Below, piece by piece: positions 7,654-15,735 of a stretch of 31,207 nt of DNA. Position numbers and translations under genes: made by a program. Source of the stretch: CAVQMB01 sp963713445 (GTDB taxonomy: Bacteria > Pseudomonadota > Gammaproteobacteria > Competibacterales > Competibacteraceae); contig CAVQMB010000030.1 in the NCBI GenBank assembly GCA_963713445.1, positions 1 through 31,207 on the forward strand, read 5' to 3'. Below the pieces are notes generated by a model that ran no database searches, had not been told where the DNA came from, and saw only the letters and a program-made list of their open reading frames with translations. Positions within the stretch are counted from its first letter, which is position 1. Each line of letters begins with the position of its first letter.

Positions 7654-9655
7654 ACCTTTTTGGGTGCTGGTGCTGCTGCTGATGCGGCCGGCTATGGCAC
7701 TCGACTGGCACAGCCATAGCGCCTCGCTCAGCGGGCCCGGCTGGCACGCCAGCAACATCGATCTTCATTTGGCCGTGACCGGTGGCCACCCGGCTCTGAC
7801 ATTGCGCGTGGGGCTGCTGCGATTGCCCGGTGAGTTGCCGCCTGTCAGCGATGTGCAACTGGCCTGTCCCGACCTGACGGTCAGCTCTGGCGGCTGGCAC
7901 TGTCGCAGGTTGATGCTGCAGGCGGCGCGACTGGCTGGCCAGCCGCTGCACGGTCAGGGTACTTTCGAGTTCAAGCCGCCGGCCGGGGTGACTCTGGAAT
8001 TACCGCGGTTGGACTGGGGAGCGTCGTCGTTCCGTCTTACAGCGGCTCGCAATCGACAGGGCTGGCAAGTGACGCTGCGAACCCCGGGTCTGGCGCTGGC
8101 GCGCTTACAGCAATGGCTCGGTCCGGCGAGCGGCACGATTGATGGACGGGTGGAACTGGCTGGAAAGGGTGCCAGGCTGCAACGCGCCAGCGCTGATCTC
8201 ACCGGTCGAGCGGTTACCATCAACGCTGCCGGCGGCCGCTACGCCAGCGATCATCTAGTGACCACGATGAGTGGGCATTGGCGATCCGGGGGTGCGTTCA
8301 GTGGTGATGTCCGACTGACCGACGGCCAGCTGTATCTGGATCCGCTGTATTGGCAGCTGAAAGCGGGCGCCCGGCCGCTGACACTGCAGTTCCAGGGGAC
8401 CGGCGACAGTAACGTGTTACGGTTGTCGCCGATTGCGCTAAACGATCCGGGCGTGGTTCAGGCGCGCGGTAGTTTGACTTGGCGGCTGCGGGGCACGCCG
8501 GCACTGGCGCGGGCGCGCATTGATCTAAAGCGGGCCTGGCTTCCGGCTTTTTACAGGAGTTACTTGCAGCCGTGGCTGGGCAGTACCGCGCTGGCGGGCC
8601 TGACCACCGTCGGGCAACTCAGCGGCCGGCTGGCGCTGCATGACGGTGTTCCTGAGTCCCTCGACTTGCAGCTTCGCGATCTCGGTCTGCAGGCCGCGGA
8701 CAAGCGTTTCGGGATCAGTGGGCTGGATGGGCGGCTGGTGCTTAATCCGGCACCAGCCCCTAGCGACAGTAGCCTGGGCTGGCGTCAGGCCCACTTCTAT
8801 CGCATACGGCTCGGATCGGGTCGGCTCGATTTTAGCAGTCAGCGGGATCAGCTCGAACTGCGTCGCACCAGCTCGGTGGCCGTGCTGGATGGCCGGCTGC
8901 TATTGCAGCAACTGGCATTGGGTGGGCTGGGCAGCAAACCCTGGCTGCGCTTTGGTGGCCAGATCCAGGACCTGTCCATGACTGCGCTGAGCAAGGCTTT
9001 GGGCTGGCCGCCACTGGCTGGCACGCTGACCGGCGTTATTCCCGAGGTGCGTTACCATGATCAGGTGGTGGATGTGGACGGCGCGTTGCTGATCCATGTC
9101 TTCGGCGGCAATATAACCGTTGGCAATCTCAGCTTGCGCCAGCCGTTCGGTCCGCAACCGCGGCTGGGCGCCGACCTTGAGTTGTACCAGCTCGACCTGC
9201 AGCAGCTCACCAAAACGTTTGATTTCGGTCGTATCGAGGGCAAGCTGAGCGGATTCATGCACGACCTCGAGTTGGTCGACTGGAAGCCGGTCGCCTTCGA
9301 CGCTTACCTACATACCCCACCGGGCGACAATTCGCGTCACCGGATCAGTCAGCGGGCAGTACAGGCCTTATCCAGTCTGGGCGGATCCAGTGCCGCCGGT
9401 GTGCTATCGCGCGGATTCCTCAGCTTGTTCAAGGATTTCAACTATGCCCGCCTGGGTATACGGTGCCGGTTGCAGGCGGGCGTATGTATCATGGGCGGTG
9501 TTGCCCCGGGCCCGCAGCACAACAACTATTATCTGGTACAGGGGCGCAGCTTGCCGCGGCTGGACGTAATTGGGTATAACCGCGAGGTAGACTGGGCGGA
9601 GCTGTTGGCGCGGCTGGCAGCCGCCATCAACAGCCAGGGTCCCGTCATCAAATGA
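7604..9655 (+). CDS. YdbH-like AsmA-family protein (DctA-YdbH domain)
   Basis: This 683-residue protein resembles YdbH, an AsmA-like protein that in E. coli works redundantly with TamB and YhdP to carry phospholipids from inner to outer membrane. A hydrophobic N-terminal segment (VLVLLLMRPAMA, about 21-32) looks like a signal or anchor. The rest is a long series of alternating beta-rich segments, as expected for a lipid-groove protein. The C-terminal part (LSRGFLSLFKDFNYARLGIRC, then YYLVQGRSLPRLDVIGYNREVDW, given here in pieces) matches the DctA-YdbH domain. The start is uncertain: GTG 7604 overlaps cysM by 50 bases without a clear ribosome site, but the only later candidate (GTG 7664) would delete half the signal segment. 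The stop overlaps the following gene region by ATGA. Confidence 0.82.
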   Translation: MTAETAIFPPAYFRTTRPFWVLVLLLMRPAMALDWHSHSASLSGPGWHASNIDLHLAVTGGHPALTLRVGLLRLPGELPPVSDVQLACPDLTVSSGGWHCRRLMLQAARLAGQPLHGQGTFEFKPPAGVTLELPRLDWGASSFRLTAARNRQGWQVTLRTPGLALARLQQWLGPASGTIDGRVELAGKGARLQRASADLTGRAVTINAAGGRYASDHLVTTMSGHWRSGGAFSGDVRLTDGQLYLDPLYWQLKAGARPLTLQFQGTGDSNVLRLSPIALNDPGVVQARGSLTWRLRGTPALARARIDLKRAWLPAFYRSYLQPWLGSTALAGLTTVGQLSGRLALHDGVPESLDLQLRDLGLQAADKRFGISGLDGRLVLNPAPAPSDSSLGWRQAHFYRIRLGSGRLDFSSQRDQLELRRTSSVAVLDGRLLLQQLALGGLGSKPWLRFGGQIQDLSMTALSKALGWPPLAGTLTGVIPEVRYHDQVVDVDGALLIHVFGGNITVGNLSLRQPFGPQPRLGADLELYQLDLQQLTKTFDFGRIEGKLSGFMHDLELVDWKPVAFDAYLHTPPGDNSRHRISQRAVQALSSLGGSSAAGVLSRGFLSLFKDFNYARLGIRCRLQAGVCIMGGVAPGPQHNNYYLVQGRSLPRLDVIGYNREVDWAELLARLAAAINSQGPVIK

Positions 9656-9669
9656 AACCGGAGTCAGTC

Positions 9670-10281
9670 ATGCGTAGGATAATTTATGGTGGTTGCGGGA
9701 TACTGCTGGCGCTATTGGCGGCGTGCGTTACCATCAACGTGTATTTCCCGGCAGCCGCGGTACAGCAGGCCGCCGACCGGATCATCAAAGACGTCTACGG
9801 CCAAAAGGCCCAGCCGCCGTCGGCCGGGTCCGATTCAACCGCTCCGGTGAAGCAAGGCCTGCTCGATACCGATCGTCCGGGGATGCTCGCCGCAAGCGCC
9901 TTGGCGGTGCTGGTGCGTCCGGCCGAGGCGCAGGCCAACATCAATATCTCGACGCCGGTGATTGAACGACTCCGGCAGTCGATGGCTAGCCGTTTTCCCA
10001 AACTGAAGCCGTATCTCAACAGCGGCGCGGTCGGCCTCACGGGCGACGGGTTGCTGGCAGCGCGTAACCTCAACGCGGTGCCGCTTAAGGACCGGCGGCG
10101 GGTCCAGCAACTGGTCCAGCAGGATAATCACGATCGCAATGCGTTGTATCAGGCGATCGCCCAGGCCAACGGCCATCCTGACTGGGCCGATCGGGTTCGC
10201 AACGTGTTTGCGCGGCGCTGGATCAGCAATGCTCATTCCGGCTGGTGGTACCAGCAGAACGGCCAGTGGCGGCGTAAGTAA
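9670..10281 (+). CDS. DUF1318/YdbL-family lipoprotein, YnbE-like N-terminus
   Basis: In E. coli the YdbH partners are YnbE, a small outer-membrane lipoprotein, and YdbL, a periplasmic DUF1318 protein. Here one polypeptide carries both features. It has a lipoprotein signal with lipobox LLAAC (Cys19 from this start) followed by CVTINVYFPAAAVQ, and from about residue 90 a DUF1318 domain (INISTPVIERLRQSMASRF ... NDRNALYQAIAQANGHP-like ... WWYQQNGQWRRK). The ATG at 9670 is preferred because GGAG lies 6 bases upstream and it gives a compact 19-residue lipoprotein signal. An ATG at 9652 overlapping the preceding stop (ATGA) is the alternative. The residues +2/+3 after Cys are Val-Thr, not Asp, compatible with outer-membrane sorting. 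Confidence 0.83.
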   Translation: MRRIIYGGCGILLALLAACVTINVYFPAAAVQQAADRIIKDVYGQKAQPPSAGSDSTAPVKQGLLDTDRPGMLAASALAVLVRPAEAQANINISTPVIERLRQSMASRFPKLKPYLNSGAVGLTGDGLLAARNLNAVPLKDRRRVQQLVQQDNHDRNALYQAIAQANGHPDWADRVRNVFARRWISNAHSGWWYQQNGQWRRK

Positions 10282-11060
10282 TGACGATTATCGTGTTCGA
10301 TATCGAGACTATTCCAGATGCCGATAGCGGCCGGCGCTTGTACGGTCTGGACGGCCTCAGCGACCATGATGTGGTTAAAGCCATGCAGCAGAAACGTCGT
10401 CAGGAAATTGGCGACGATTTCCTGCGGCCATATCTGCATCAGGTGGTGGCGATCGCCGTGGTGGTGCACGAACCCGGCAAGCCACCCAGGGTGACCTCGA
10501 TCGGTAATCCGGAGGACGCTGAACATGACCTCATTCGCCGCTTCTTCGAGGGCATCGAGATGTGGTCGCCAACGCTGGTGTCCTGGAACGGCGGCAACTT
10601 CGATCTGCCGGTTCTGCATTATCGGACGTTGTTACACGGCATCAGCGCCCCGCGGTACTGGGAGATTGGCGATGCGGATCGCGATTTCCGTTACAACAAC
10701 TATTTGAATCGTTTTCACTGGCGCCACATTGATCTTATGGACGTGCTCGCCGGCTTCAGCATGCGTGCCGTGGCACCGCTTGATGAGATTGCATCCCTGC
10801 TGGGGTTTCCGGGCAAACTGGGGATGGACGGCAGCAAGGTATGGGAGGCCTACTCAGGCGGTGAGATTGATGCGGTACGCCATTACTGCGAGACGGATGT
10901 ACTGAATACCTACCTGATCTATCAGCGTTTCGAATTACTGCGCGGACGGCTCAATGAAGCGGGTTACCGCCATGCCTGCAGCGAACTGCGGGAGGTTCTG
11001 GATAGCGCGGGCAAGCCTCATCTCGATGCGTTTCTGAAAGCCTGGCCCGAGATGTCCTGA
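10281..11060 (+). CDS. PolB-like predicted 3'-5' exonuclease (DEDDy)
   Basis: The 259-residue protein matches the predicted 3'-5' exonuclease family related to the proofreading domain of family B DNA polymerases (PF10108). The three DEDDy motifs are visible: Exo I VFDIET (Asp7, Glu9), Exo II SWNGGNFDLPVL (Asp108) and Exo III HYCETDVLNTY with the Tyr202-x3-Asp206 spacing. All four metal-binding acidic residues are therefore kept. It is a stand-alone nuclease with no polymerase domain; its physiological role is unknown. Its ATG shares one base with the preceding stop (TAATG) and rlmD starts immediately after its stop, so it is co-transcribed with both neighbours. Confidence 0.88.
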   Translation: MTIIVFDIETIPDADSGRRLYGLDGLSDHDVVKAMQQKRRQEIGDDFLRPYLHQVVAIAVVVHEPGKPPRVTSIGNPEDAEHDLIRRFFEGIEMWSPTLVSWNGGNFDLPVLHYRTLLHGISAPRYWEIGDADRDFRYNNYLNRFHWRHIDLMDVLAGFSMRAVAPLDEIASLLGFPGKLGMDGSKVWEAYSGGEIDAVRHYCETDVLNTYLIYQRFELLRGRLNEAGYRHACSELREVLDSAGKPHLDAFLKAWPEMS

Positions 11061-12398
11061 ATGGCGCGGCGTCGCCATCGGCACCGCCCGACGCTACCGG
11101 TCGGCAGCTTCGACACCCGGATCGACGATCTGGCCCATGATGGACGCGGGATCGCCCACATCGACGGCAAGGCCGTATTCATCCATGGCGCGCTGCCTGG
11201 CGAGACTGTCAGCTTCCGCTACAGTGCTCGCCACAGCCAGTACGATGAAGGCCGGGTCGAGCGGATCGAACAGACGTCTGTGGACCGGGTTGCTCCGCGC
11301 TGTGTCCATTTCGGCAGCTGTGGTGGCTGCAGCCTGCAGCACGTGGCGGCCGCGCGCCAGATCGACTACAAGCGGCGCTGGCTGTTGACCGACCTGGCGC
11401 GGATCGGTCACGTGGAGCCCGACCGGGTGCTGCTGCCGCTGACCGGGCCGCACTGGGGTTACCGTCACAAAGCCCGGCTCGGGGTCAAATTCGTCGCGGC
11501 CAAGGGTCGGGTAGTGGTCGGATTCCGCGAACGTGATTTTCCCCTGGTGGCCGACCTGCATTGCTGTGAGGTGTTGCACCCGCGTGTCGGTGGATTGCTG
11601 CCTGCTTTGGCGGAGTTGATCGGTAGTCTCAGCGTTTATCGGCGCTTGCCGCAGATCGAGGTGGCGGTGGGCGATGAGGCGGTGGCGCTCAGCCTGCGGG
11701 TGCTGGATATGCCCACCGCGGAGGACTGTGGCCGGCTTAAGGATTTCGCGGTCGGCCAGGATGTACAGATCTGGCTGCAGCCCGGTGGCCCGGAGAGCAG
11801 CTATGCGCTATGGCCGGAGCAGGCCTGGCTGAGCTATCGACTGCCGGCGTTCGATCTGGAGCTGGCATTCCAGCCGTTTCACTTCACACAGGTCAACAGC
11901 ACCCTCAATCGGCTGATGGTGAGCCGGGTGGTGGAACTGCTGGCGCCCGATCCCGCCGACCGGGTGCTTGATCTGTTCTGTGGTCTGGGTAACTTCAGTC
12001 TGGCGCTGGCCCGCCGCTGTGCCGCTGTGGTCGGTGTCGAGGGCGATGCTGGGCTGGTCCGGTGGGCGGGCCGGAATGCGGCCCGCAATGCCATTGCTAA
12101 TGCCCGCTTTCAGATCGGGGACCTGAGCTCAGTACCGGAGCAGCAGCCGTGGTATGGGTCGGGCTACGACAAGGTGCTGCTCGATCCGCCGCGCTCCGGC
12201 GCAGCACCGGTCATAGGCCCACTCGCGGCTCTGGCACCGGGGCGTATTGTCTACGTGTCCTGCCATCCCGCGACCCTGGCCCGGGATGCCGGCGAACTGG
12301 TGCATAAGTTCGGTTACCGGTTGAGCCAGGCCGGCGTCATGGATATGTTCCCGCACACCGCTCACGTCGAATCGGTGGCGGTATTTGAGCGTGACTGA
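11061..12398 (+). CDS. rlmD: 23S rRNA (uracil-1939-C5)-methyltransferase RlmD
   Basis: RlmD (RumA) methylates U1939 of 23S rRNA using SAM. The 445-residue protein has an N-terminal TRAM domain (about 12-70), then the 4Fe-4S cluster ligands Cys81, Cys87 and Cys90 (CVHFGSCGGC) with a fourth at Cys169 in DLHCCEVL. The Rossmann methyltransferase domain shows VLDLFCGLGNFSLALA. The catalytic nucleophile is Cys401 in VYVSCHPATLARD, and the general base is Glu437 near the C-terminus. In Pseudomonas cysM and rlmD are adjacent; here three genes separate them. The 3' end overlaps the convergent alkB-like gene by 37 bases. Confidence 0.95.
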   Translation: MARRRHRHRPTLPVGSFDTRIDDLAHDGRGIAHIDGKAVFIHGALPGETVSFRYSARHSQYDEGRVERIEQTSVDRVAPRCVHFGSCGGCSLQHVAAARQIDYKRRWLLTDLARIGHVEPDRVLLPLTGPHWGYRHKARLGVKFVAAKGRVVVGFRERDFPLVADLHCCEVLHPRVGGLLPALAELIGSLSVYRRLPQIEVAVGDEAVALSLRVLDMPTAEDCGRLKDFAVGQDVQIWLQPGGPESSYALWPEQAWLSYRLPAFDLELAFQPFHFTQVNSTLNRLMVSRVVELLAPDPADRVLDLFCGLGNFSLALARRCAAVVGVEGDAGLVRWAGRNAARNAIANARFQIGDLSSVPEQQPWYGSGYDKVLLDPPRSGAAPVIGPLAALAPGRIVYVSCHPATLARDAGELVHKFGYRLSQAGVMDMFPHTAHVESVAVFERD

Positions 12399-12985
12399 GC
12401 GGCGCTACAGATTCGGCGGAAGGTCAGGTTGATGCGCGGGCCGATCGGGCGTTTCGTTTTGGCGATGCGATGTTGCCAACACTGCTGCAGGGTACCCGCC
12501 ATCATTAGCAGACTACCATCTTCGAGCTCCAGCTGGTGGCGTGCACCACTGCGTCTGTGGCGCAGGTCGAAGCGCCGGGTGGCGCCGAGACTGAGTGACG
12601 CAATCACAGGCTGCCGGCCCAGCTCGGGTTCGTTGTCGCTATGCCAGCCCATACTGTCCTCGCCGGTCCGGTAGAGATTGGCGAGGACGCTGTTGAAGTC
12701 ATGCTGCAGCGCTTTGCTCAGGCGCAGGCGCAGATCCGCCAGGACAGGAAGCCAGGGGGACGGCTCCAGCGTCACGCCCGAGTAGCGGTAGCGGGCATCC
12801 GGGTCGCCGTACCATGCTGTGAGCCTGGGCTGGACCAGGTTCCGGCCAAACAGGTGGATGCGCTCTTGTCGCCAGCATAATGAATAGAGCAGCCGGTTGA
12901 ACAACCGGCTGCATTCTTCTGCAGGCACGAAGTGCGGGCACCAGCACAATGTACCGTCGCTCAGTGGCAGCCTGGTTAGTTGCAT
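12362..12985 (-). CDS. alkB: AlkB-family 2OG-Fe(II) dioxygenase
   Basis: This 207-residue protein belongs to the AlkB family that reverses N-alkyl damage such as 1-methyladenine and 3-methylcytosine by oxidative demethylation. Iron ligands are His115 and Asp117 in GWHSDNE and His172 in CWQHRIAKT. The 2-oxoglutarate-binding arginines lie in GPRINLTFRR. The sequence layout (NLYRTGEDSMGWHSDNEP) is closer to the AlkBH2/3 group than to E. coli AlkB. ATG 12985 is chosen; a TTG five codons upstream is in frame. It lies downstream of the ialB-like gene on the same strand, 31 bases apart, and is convergent with rlmD. Symbol is by family only. Confidence 0.9.
   Translation of the reverse strand: MQLTRLPLSDGTLCWCPHFVPAEECSRLFNRLLYSLCWRQERIHLFGRNLVQPRLTAWYGDPDARYRYSGVTLEPSPWLPVLADLRLRLSKALQHDFNSVLANLYRTGEDSMGWHSDNEPELGRQPVIASLSLGATRRFDLRHRRSGARHQLELEDGSLLMMAGTLQQCWQHRIAKTKRPIGPRINLTFRRICSAAQSRSNTATDST
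12890..12913. repeat. Perfect inverted repeat inside the alkB-like gene
   Basis: GCAGCCGGTTG (12890-12900) and its exact complement (12903-12913) are separated by only two bases. The 11-bp arms would form a cruciform in DNA or a tight hairpin in mRNA early in the alkB-like reading frame. The encoded residues are ordinary for the family, so the repeat may be incidental. Confidence 0.7.
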
Positions 12986-13016
12986 GCTGCCACGTTCCAA
13001 AGAGCGTGAGGACGGG

Positions 13017-13604
13017 CTATTTCTCGAGCGCTTCGAACCCGGCGGTAAAGCCCTTCAGTGAGAGCGGCAGGGTCACCACCTTCTGACCGTCACTGACCCG
13101 GACTTCCACCTTGAGGCCTTTCTTGAGTTTGCCCAGCAGATCGTTATTGAGCGGGAAACCGGCGATACAACCGGTCGGCACGCAGCGCTCGAACTGCAGC
13201 CGTATCATCTTGCCGTCGTCGATTTTGAAGCCGACCCCTGGGGGCAGTGCCACACCCAGCGGCAAGGTCAGTAGCGCCGCTGGCCGGTCATCATTCTTGG
13301 CCTTACCCGGCAGATAGCCGACTGCCATCTGCAGCACCGGTTGATTGCTTTTCTTGTTGACAACGGTTTGATAGATGAAGCAGCGCTCGGTCTTTTCACC
13401 CGGTGGTTTTTCGCAGCCGACCGTCCAGTCCTCGAAATGCTGCCCTTTTTTGACCGCCGCATAGGACGGTGCGGCGAACAGGGAACCCAAGACGGCCAGC
13501 AGGCTTCCCGCGAGCGCCAGCCGGTATCCGGTCAGACGGGTATCACGGCTGGCTGGCGCGCTGAAACGGTCAAGGTGCCTGAGCGCACCGGTCAGTAATG
13601 ACAT
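13017..13604 (-). CDS. Invasion-associated locus B (IalB) family periplasmic protein
   Basis: The 195-residue protein matches the IalB family, named after a Bartonella protein needed for erythrocyte invasion but common in free-living Proteobacteria. An N-terminal signal or anchor (LALAGSLLAVLGSLFAAPSYA) ends near residue 49. The mature part shows the family pattern: FEDWTVGCEKP, ERCFIYQTV, LPLGVALPPGVGFKID and FERCVPTGCIAGFPL. Four or more cysteines in these motifs could form disulfides. A GGAG lies six bases before the ATG. The gene precedes the alkB-like gene on the same strand. Its function here is unknown; the name does not imply pathogenicity. Confidence 0.88.
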   Translation of the reverse strand: MSLLTGALRHLDRFSAPASRDTRLTGYRLALAGSLLAVLGSLFAAPSYAAVKKGQHFEDWTVGCEKPPGEKTERCFIYQTVVNKKSNQPVLQMAVGYLPGKAKNDDRPAALLTLPLGVALPPGVGFKIDDGKMIRLQFERCVPTGCIAGFPLNNDLLGKLKKGLKVEVRVSDGQKVVTLPLSLKGFTAGFEALEK

Positions 13605-13751
13605 ATAGCACTCCGATTCGAGACGTGGATGGATGCAGACACACCTGATCCTGGTTCATAGGACAGGCTACTCCCACAATATTGTAACCCGTGAGTCCAG
13701 GCTTAGCGATGGTGCGGTAACGGGATACTGAGCATTGCCAGTAGCGGGTTG

Positions 13752-13776
13752 GTCAGCCACCCGATATCCGGCTGAC
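13752..13776. other. Small stem-loop in the gap between the antiporter operon end and ialB
   Basis: In the 189-base gap 13605-13793, GTCAGCC at 13752-13758 pairs with GGCTGAC at 13770-13776 (7-bp stem, 11-base loop). It lies just after the last antiporter gene on the - strand, but no T-run follows on either strand, so it is a poor intrinsic terminator. The gap should also contain the ialB promoter; TACAAT reading leftward at 13686-13681 is a weak -10 candidate without a recognisable -35. Confidence 0.3.
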
Positions 13777-13793
13777 ACCTTGCCGGCTGGCGG

Positions 13794-15488
13794 CTAACTG
13801 TAATAGAACACAAGATAGCAGGCCAACAATATTGCGATCCATAGCACCATGCTACCGGTGGGCCAGGTGCGGGCCAGCGGGCCTTCCGGGCCGTGGTGCC
13901 GGTAGAGTCCGGCGACCAGGTTCTGGAACTGCTGCTGGCGTCGGCTCGCCAGGCCGGCCATGAGCCGTGTCCAGTTGTGGCGCAGAGGTAGCAGGCTGGC
14001 CGGCACGAGGCGCCGGTAAACCCAGTCGAAATCCAAATTGGTACCCGGGATCTCGGCCGGGTAGAGACCTGATTTCATCAGTGTGACAAAGGCCAGCATG
14101 GCAAACAGCAGTAGCTGTAGCTGGGTTACTACATGGGTCAGCGTGTAAGGCCAGAACGCCATCGGGTACGGTAGGATGCTGTACAGGCTTTGCGGATACA
14201 CACCCAGGAATACGCACAGAAAAGCGGTGATGCTCATCGCAATCAGCATGTTACCCGGCGCTTCCTGGCAGCGTTTGCCGCTATCGTGGTAGAAAAAGCT
14301 GAAAAAAGGAACTTTGATCCCGGAGTGATCCATGACCCCGGCCGAGGCCAGCAGCAACACCAGATAGACGCCCCAGTGACCCTGTTGGGCGGTGGCGGCC
14401 AGAATCAGCGACTTGGAAATAAAACCGCTGAACAACGGGAATGCTGAAATCGACATCGAGCCGACGATGCAGCAGCCGGCGGTCCAGGGCATGGACTTGT
14501 ACAACCCGCCCAACTCCGATGCCTTGCAGGTGCCGGTACGGAACAGGACGGCCCCCATGCTCATGAACAGCAACGCCTTGTACAGGATATGGCAGAAGGC
14601 GTGGGCCACCGTGCCATCGATCGCGAGCGTGGTGCCAATGCCGATGCCGGTTACCATGAAACCGAGCTGGTTATTGAGGCTGTAGGCCAGCACCCGGCGC
14701 AGATCATTCTCAATCACGGCAAAGAAGATGGGAAACGCCGTCATGGTGGCGCCGATGTAGATGAGTGCCTCCGTTCCCGCATAGCCGCGCGCCAGCGCAT
14801 ATACCGCCAGTTTGGTGGTAAAGGCCGATAGCACCACGGTACCGGTGACCGTGGCCTCGGGGTATGCATCCTGCAGCCAGTTGTGGAGGAACGGAAACGC
14901 GCACTTGATGCCGAACGCGAACAATATCAGGACGCCGCCCGGGGTGGATAGACCCAGGTGATTGAAGGCGATCGAGCCGGTTGCGTGCAGATGAACGACC
15001 ACACCGGCCAGCAGCAGTACGCCGGAACCGACCTGGATGATCAGATAACGCATCCCGGCCCGGTAGGCGCGTTCGGTGCGTCGCGCCCAGATCAGGAAGA
15101 CCGAACCCAGAACCGTCAGTTCCCACCACACGAACAATGTCACCAGGTCACCGGCCAGGGTGGCACCTACGGCTGCGCCCGCGTAAACGAGTGCAGCGAC
15201 GTGCTGCAGCGTATCGCGCAGATGCAGCGCGTAGATCACTCCCAGCCAGGACACGATGAAGAAGATCAGCGCGAACACGAAGCTCAACGGGTCCAGGCGC
15301 AGCGTCACCAGCGGAAGGTTGAATACCTGCAGATGACCGAACTGGCCATAGCGCAGACCGAGCAACTGTACGATGCCGGCCAGCGGCAGCAGCAGCATCC
15401 AGATGCTACGACTGCGGCCGTGCGGTAGAAACGGAACGACCAGGGCACCGCCGATCAGGATCAGGGCTGGATTGAAGCCGTCAATCAT
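13794..15488 (-). CDS. NuoL/M/N-like (MrpD-type) antiporter subunit, third copy
   Basis: This 564-residue polytopic membrane protein belongs to the proton-conducting transporter family shared by complex I antiporter subunits and MrpA/MrpD. Conserved charged residues of the ion path are present: Glu123 (WWELTVLGSV), Lys195 (GIKCAFPFLHNWL), Lys226 (SAFTTKLAVY) and Lys304 (HILYKALLFM). A C-terminal extension of about 170 residues after the core includes a soluble arginine-rich part and a final helix (GSMVLWIAILLACYLVFYYS). ATG 15488 is chosen over an upstream in-frame start at 15566, because it gives a hydrophobic N-terminus and overlaps the upstream small gene by 8 bases. It is the last gene of the operon. 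Confidence 0.9.
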   Translation of the reverse strand: MIDGFNPALILIGGALVVPFLPHGRSRSIWMLLLPLAGIVQLLGLRYGQFGHLQVFNLPLVTLRLDPLSFVFALIFFIVSWLGVIYALHLRDTLQHVAALVYAGAAVGATLAGDLVTLFVWWELTVLGSVFLIWARRTERAYRAGMRYLIIQVGSGVLLLAGVVVHLHATGSIAFNHLGLSTPGGVLILFAFGIKCAFPFLHNWLQDAYPEATVTGTVVLSAFTTKLAVYALARGYAGTEALIYIGATMTAFPIFFAVIENDLRRVLAYSLNNQLGFMVTGIGIGTTLAIDGTVAHAFCHILYKALLFMSMGAVLFRTGTCKASELGGLYKSMPWTAGCCIVGSMSISAFPLFSGFISKSLILAATAQQGHWGVYLVLLLASAGVMDHSGIKVPFFSFFYHDSGKRCQEAPGNMLIAMSITAFLCVFLGVYPQSLYSILPYPMAFWPYTLTHVVTQLQLLLFAMLAFVTLMKSGLYPAEIPGTNLDFDWVYRRLVPASLLPLRHNWTRLMAGLASRRQQQFQNLVAGLYRHHGPEGPLARTWPTGSMVLWIAILLACYLVFYYS

Positions 15489-15735
15489 AGTAATCCTCGC
15501 CGCGTCTGAGCCAGCGCCGCAGCAGCCTGGCCGACAGGACGATGAGGCAATAAGCCAGAAATCCATACCAGGCGAAGAAGCCGAACCAGCCCTCGAAGCC
15601 GAATTCAGTATGCTTGTGGTACAACAGGTCAGTCAGCGTTAGTAGCGCGCAGATCAGCACGAGCAAACCGATAAGCTTGTTGACATTGCCGGGCCGATCG
15701 AGCCAGTAACGCTTGGGGTCGGGCGGTTGGCTCAT
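15481..15735 (-). CDS. Small two-helix membrane protein of the antiporter cluster (unnamed)
   Basis: This 84-residue protein is not one of the named Mrp subunits. It has a polar N-terminus (MSQPPDPKRYWLDRP), a first hydrophobic helix (NKLIGLLVLICALLTLTDL), a conserved-looking linker rich in His and aromatic residues (LYHKHTEFGFEGWFGFFAWY), a second helix (GFLAYCLIVLSARLLRR) and an acidic tail ending EDYYD. From memory, similar proteins with an LYH-H--F-FE pattern and EDYYD ending sit beside MrpD-like genes in other Proteobacteria, but I know no assigned function. Its ATG overlaps the upstream D-like gene stop (ATGA) and its stop overlaps the next gene, strong evidence for co-translation and a role as an accessory subunit. 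An upstream start at 15831 would lie inside the previous gene. Confidence 0.82.
   Translation of the reverse strand: MSQPPDPKRYWLDRPGNVNKLIGLLVLICALLTLTDLLYHKHTEFGFEGWFGFFAWYGFLAYCLIVLSARLLRRWLRRGEDYYD

Noticed and set aside
13017..13604. IalB-like gene as evidence for a pathogen
   Set aside because: The family is widespread in free-living Proteobacteria; no other virulence gene is in the window.
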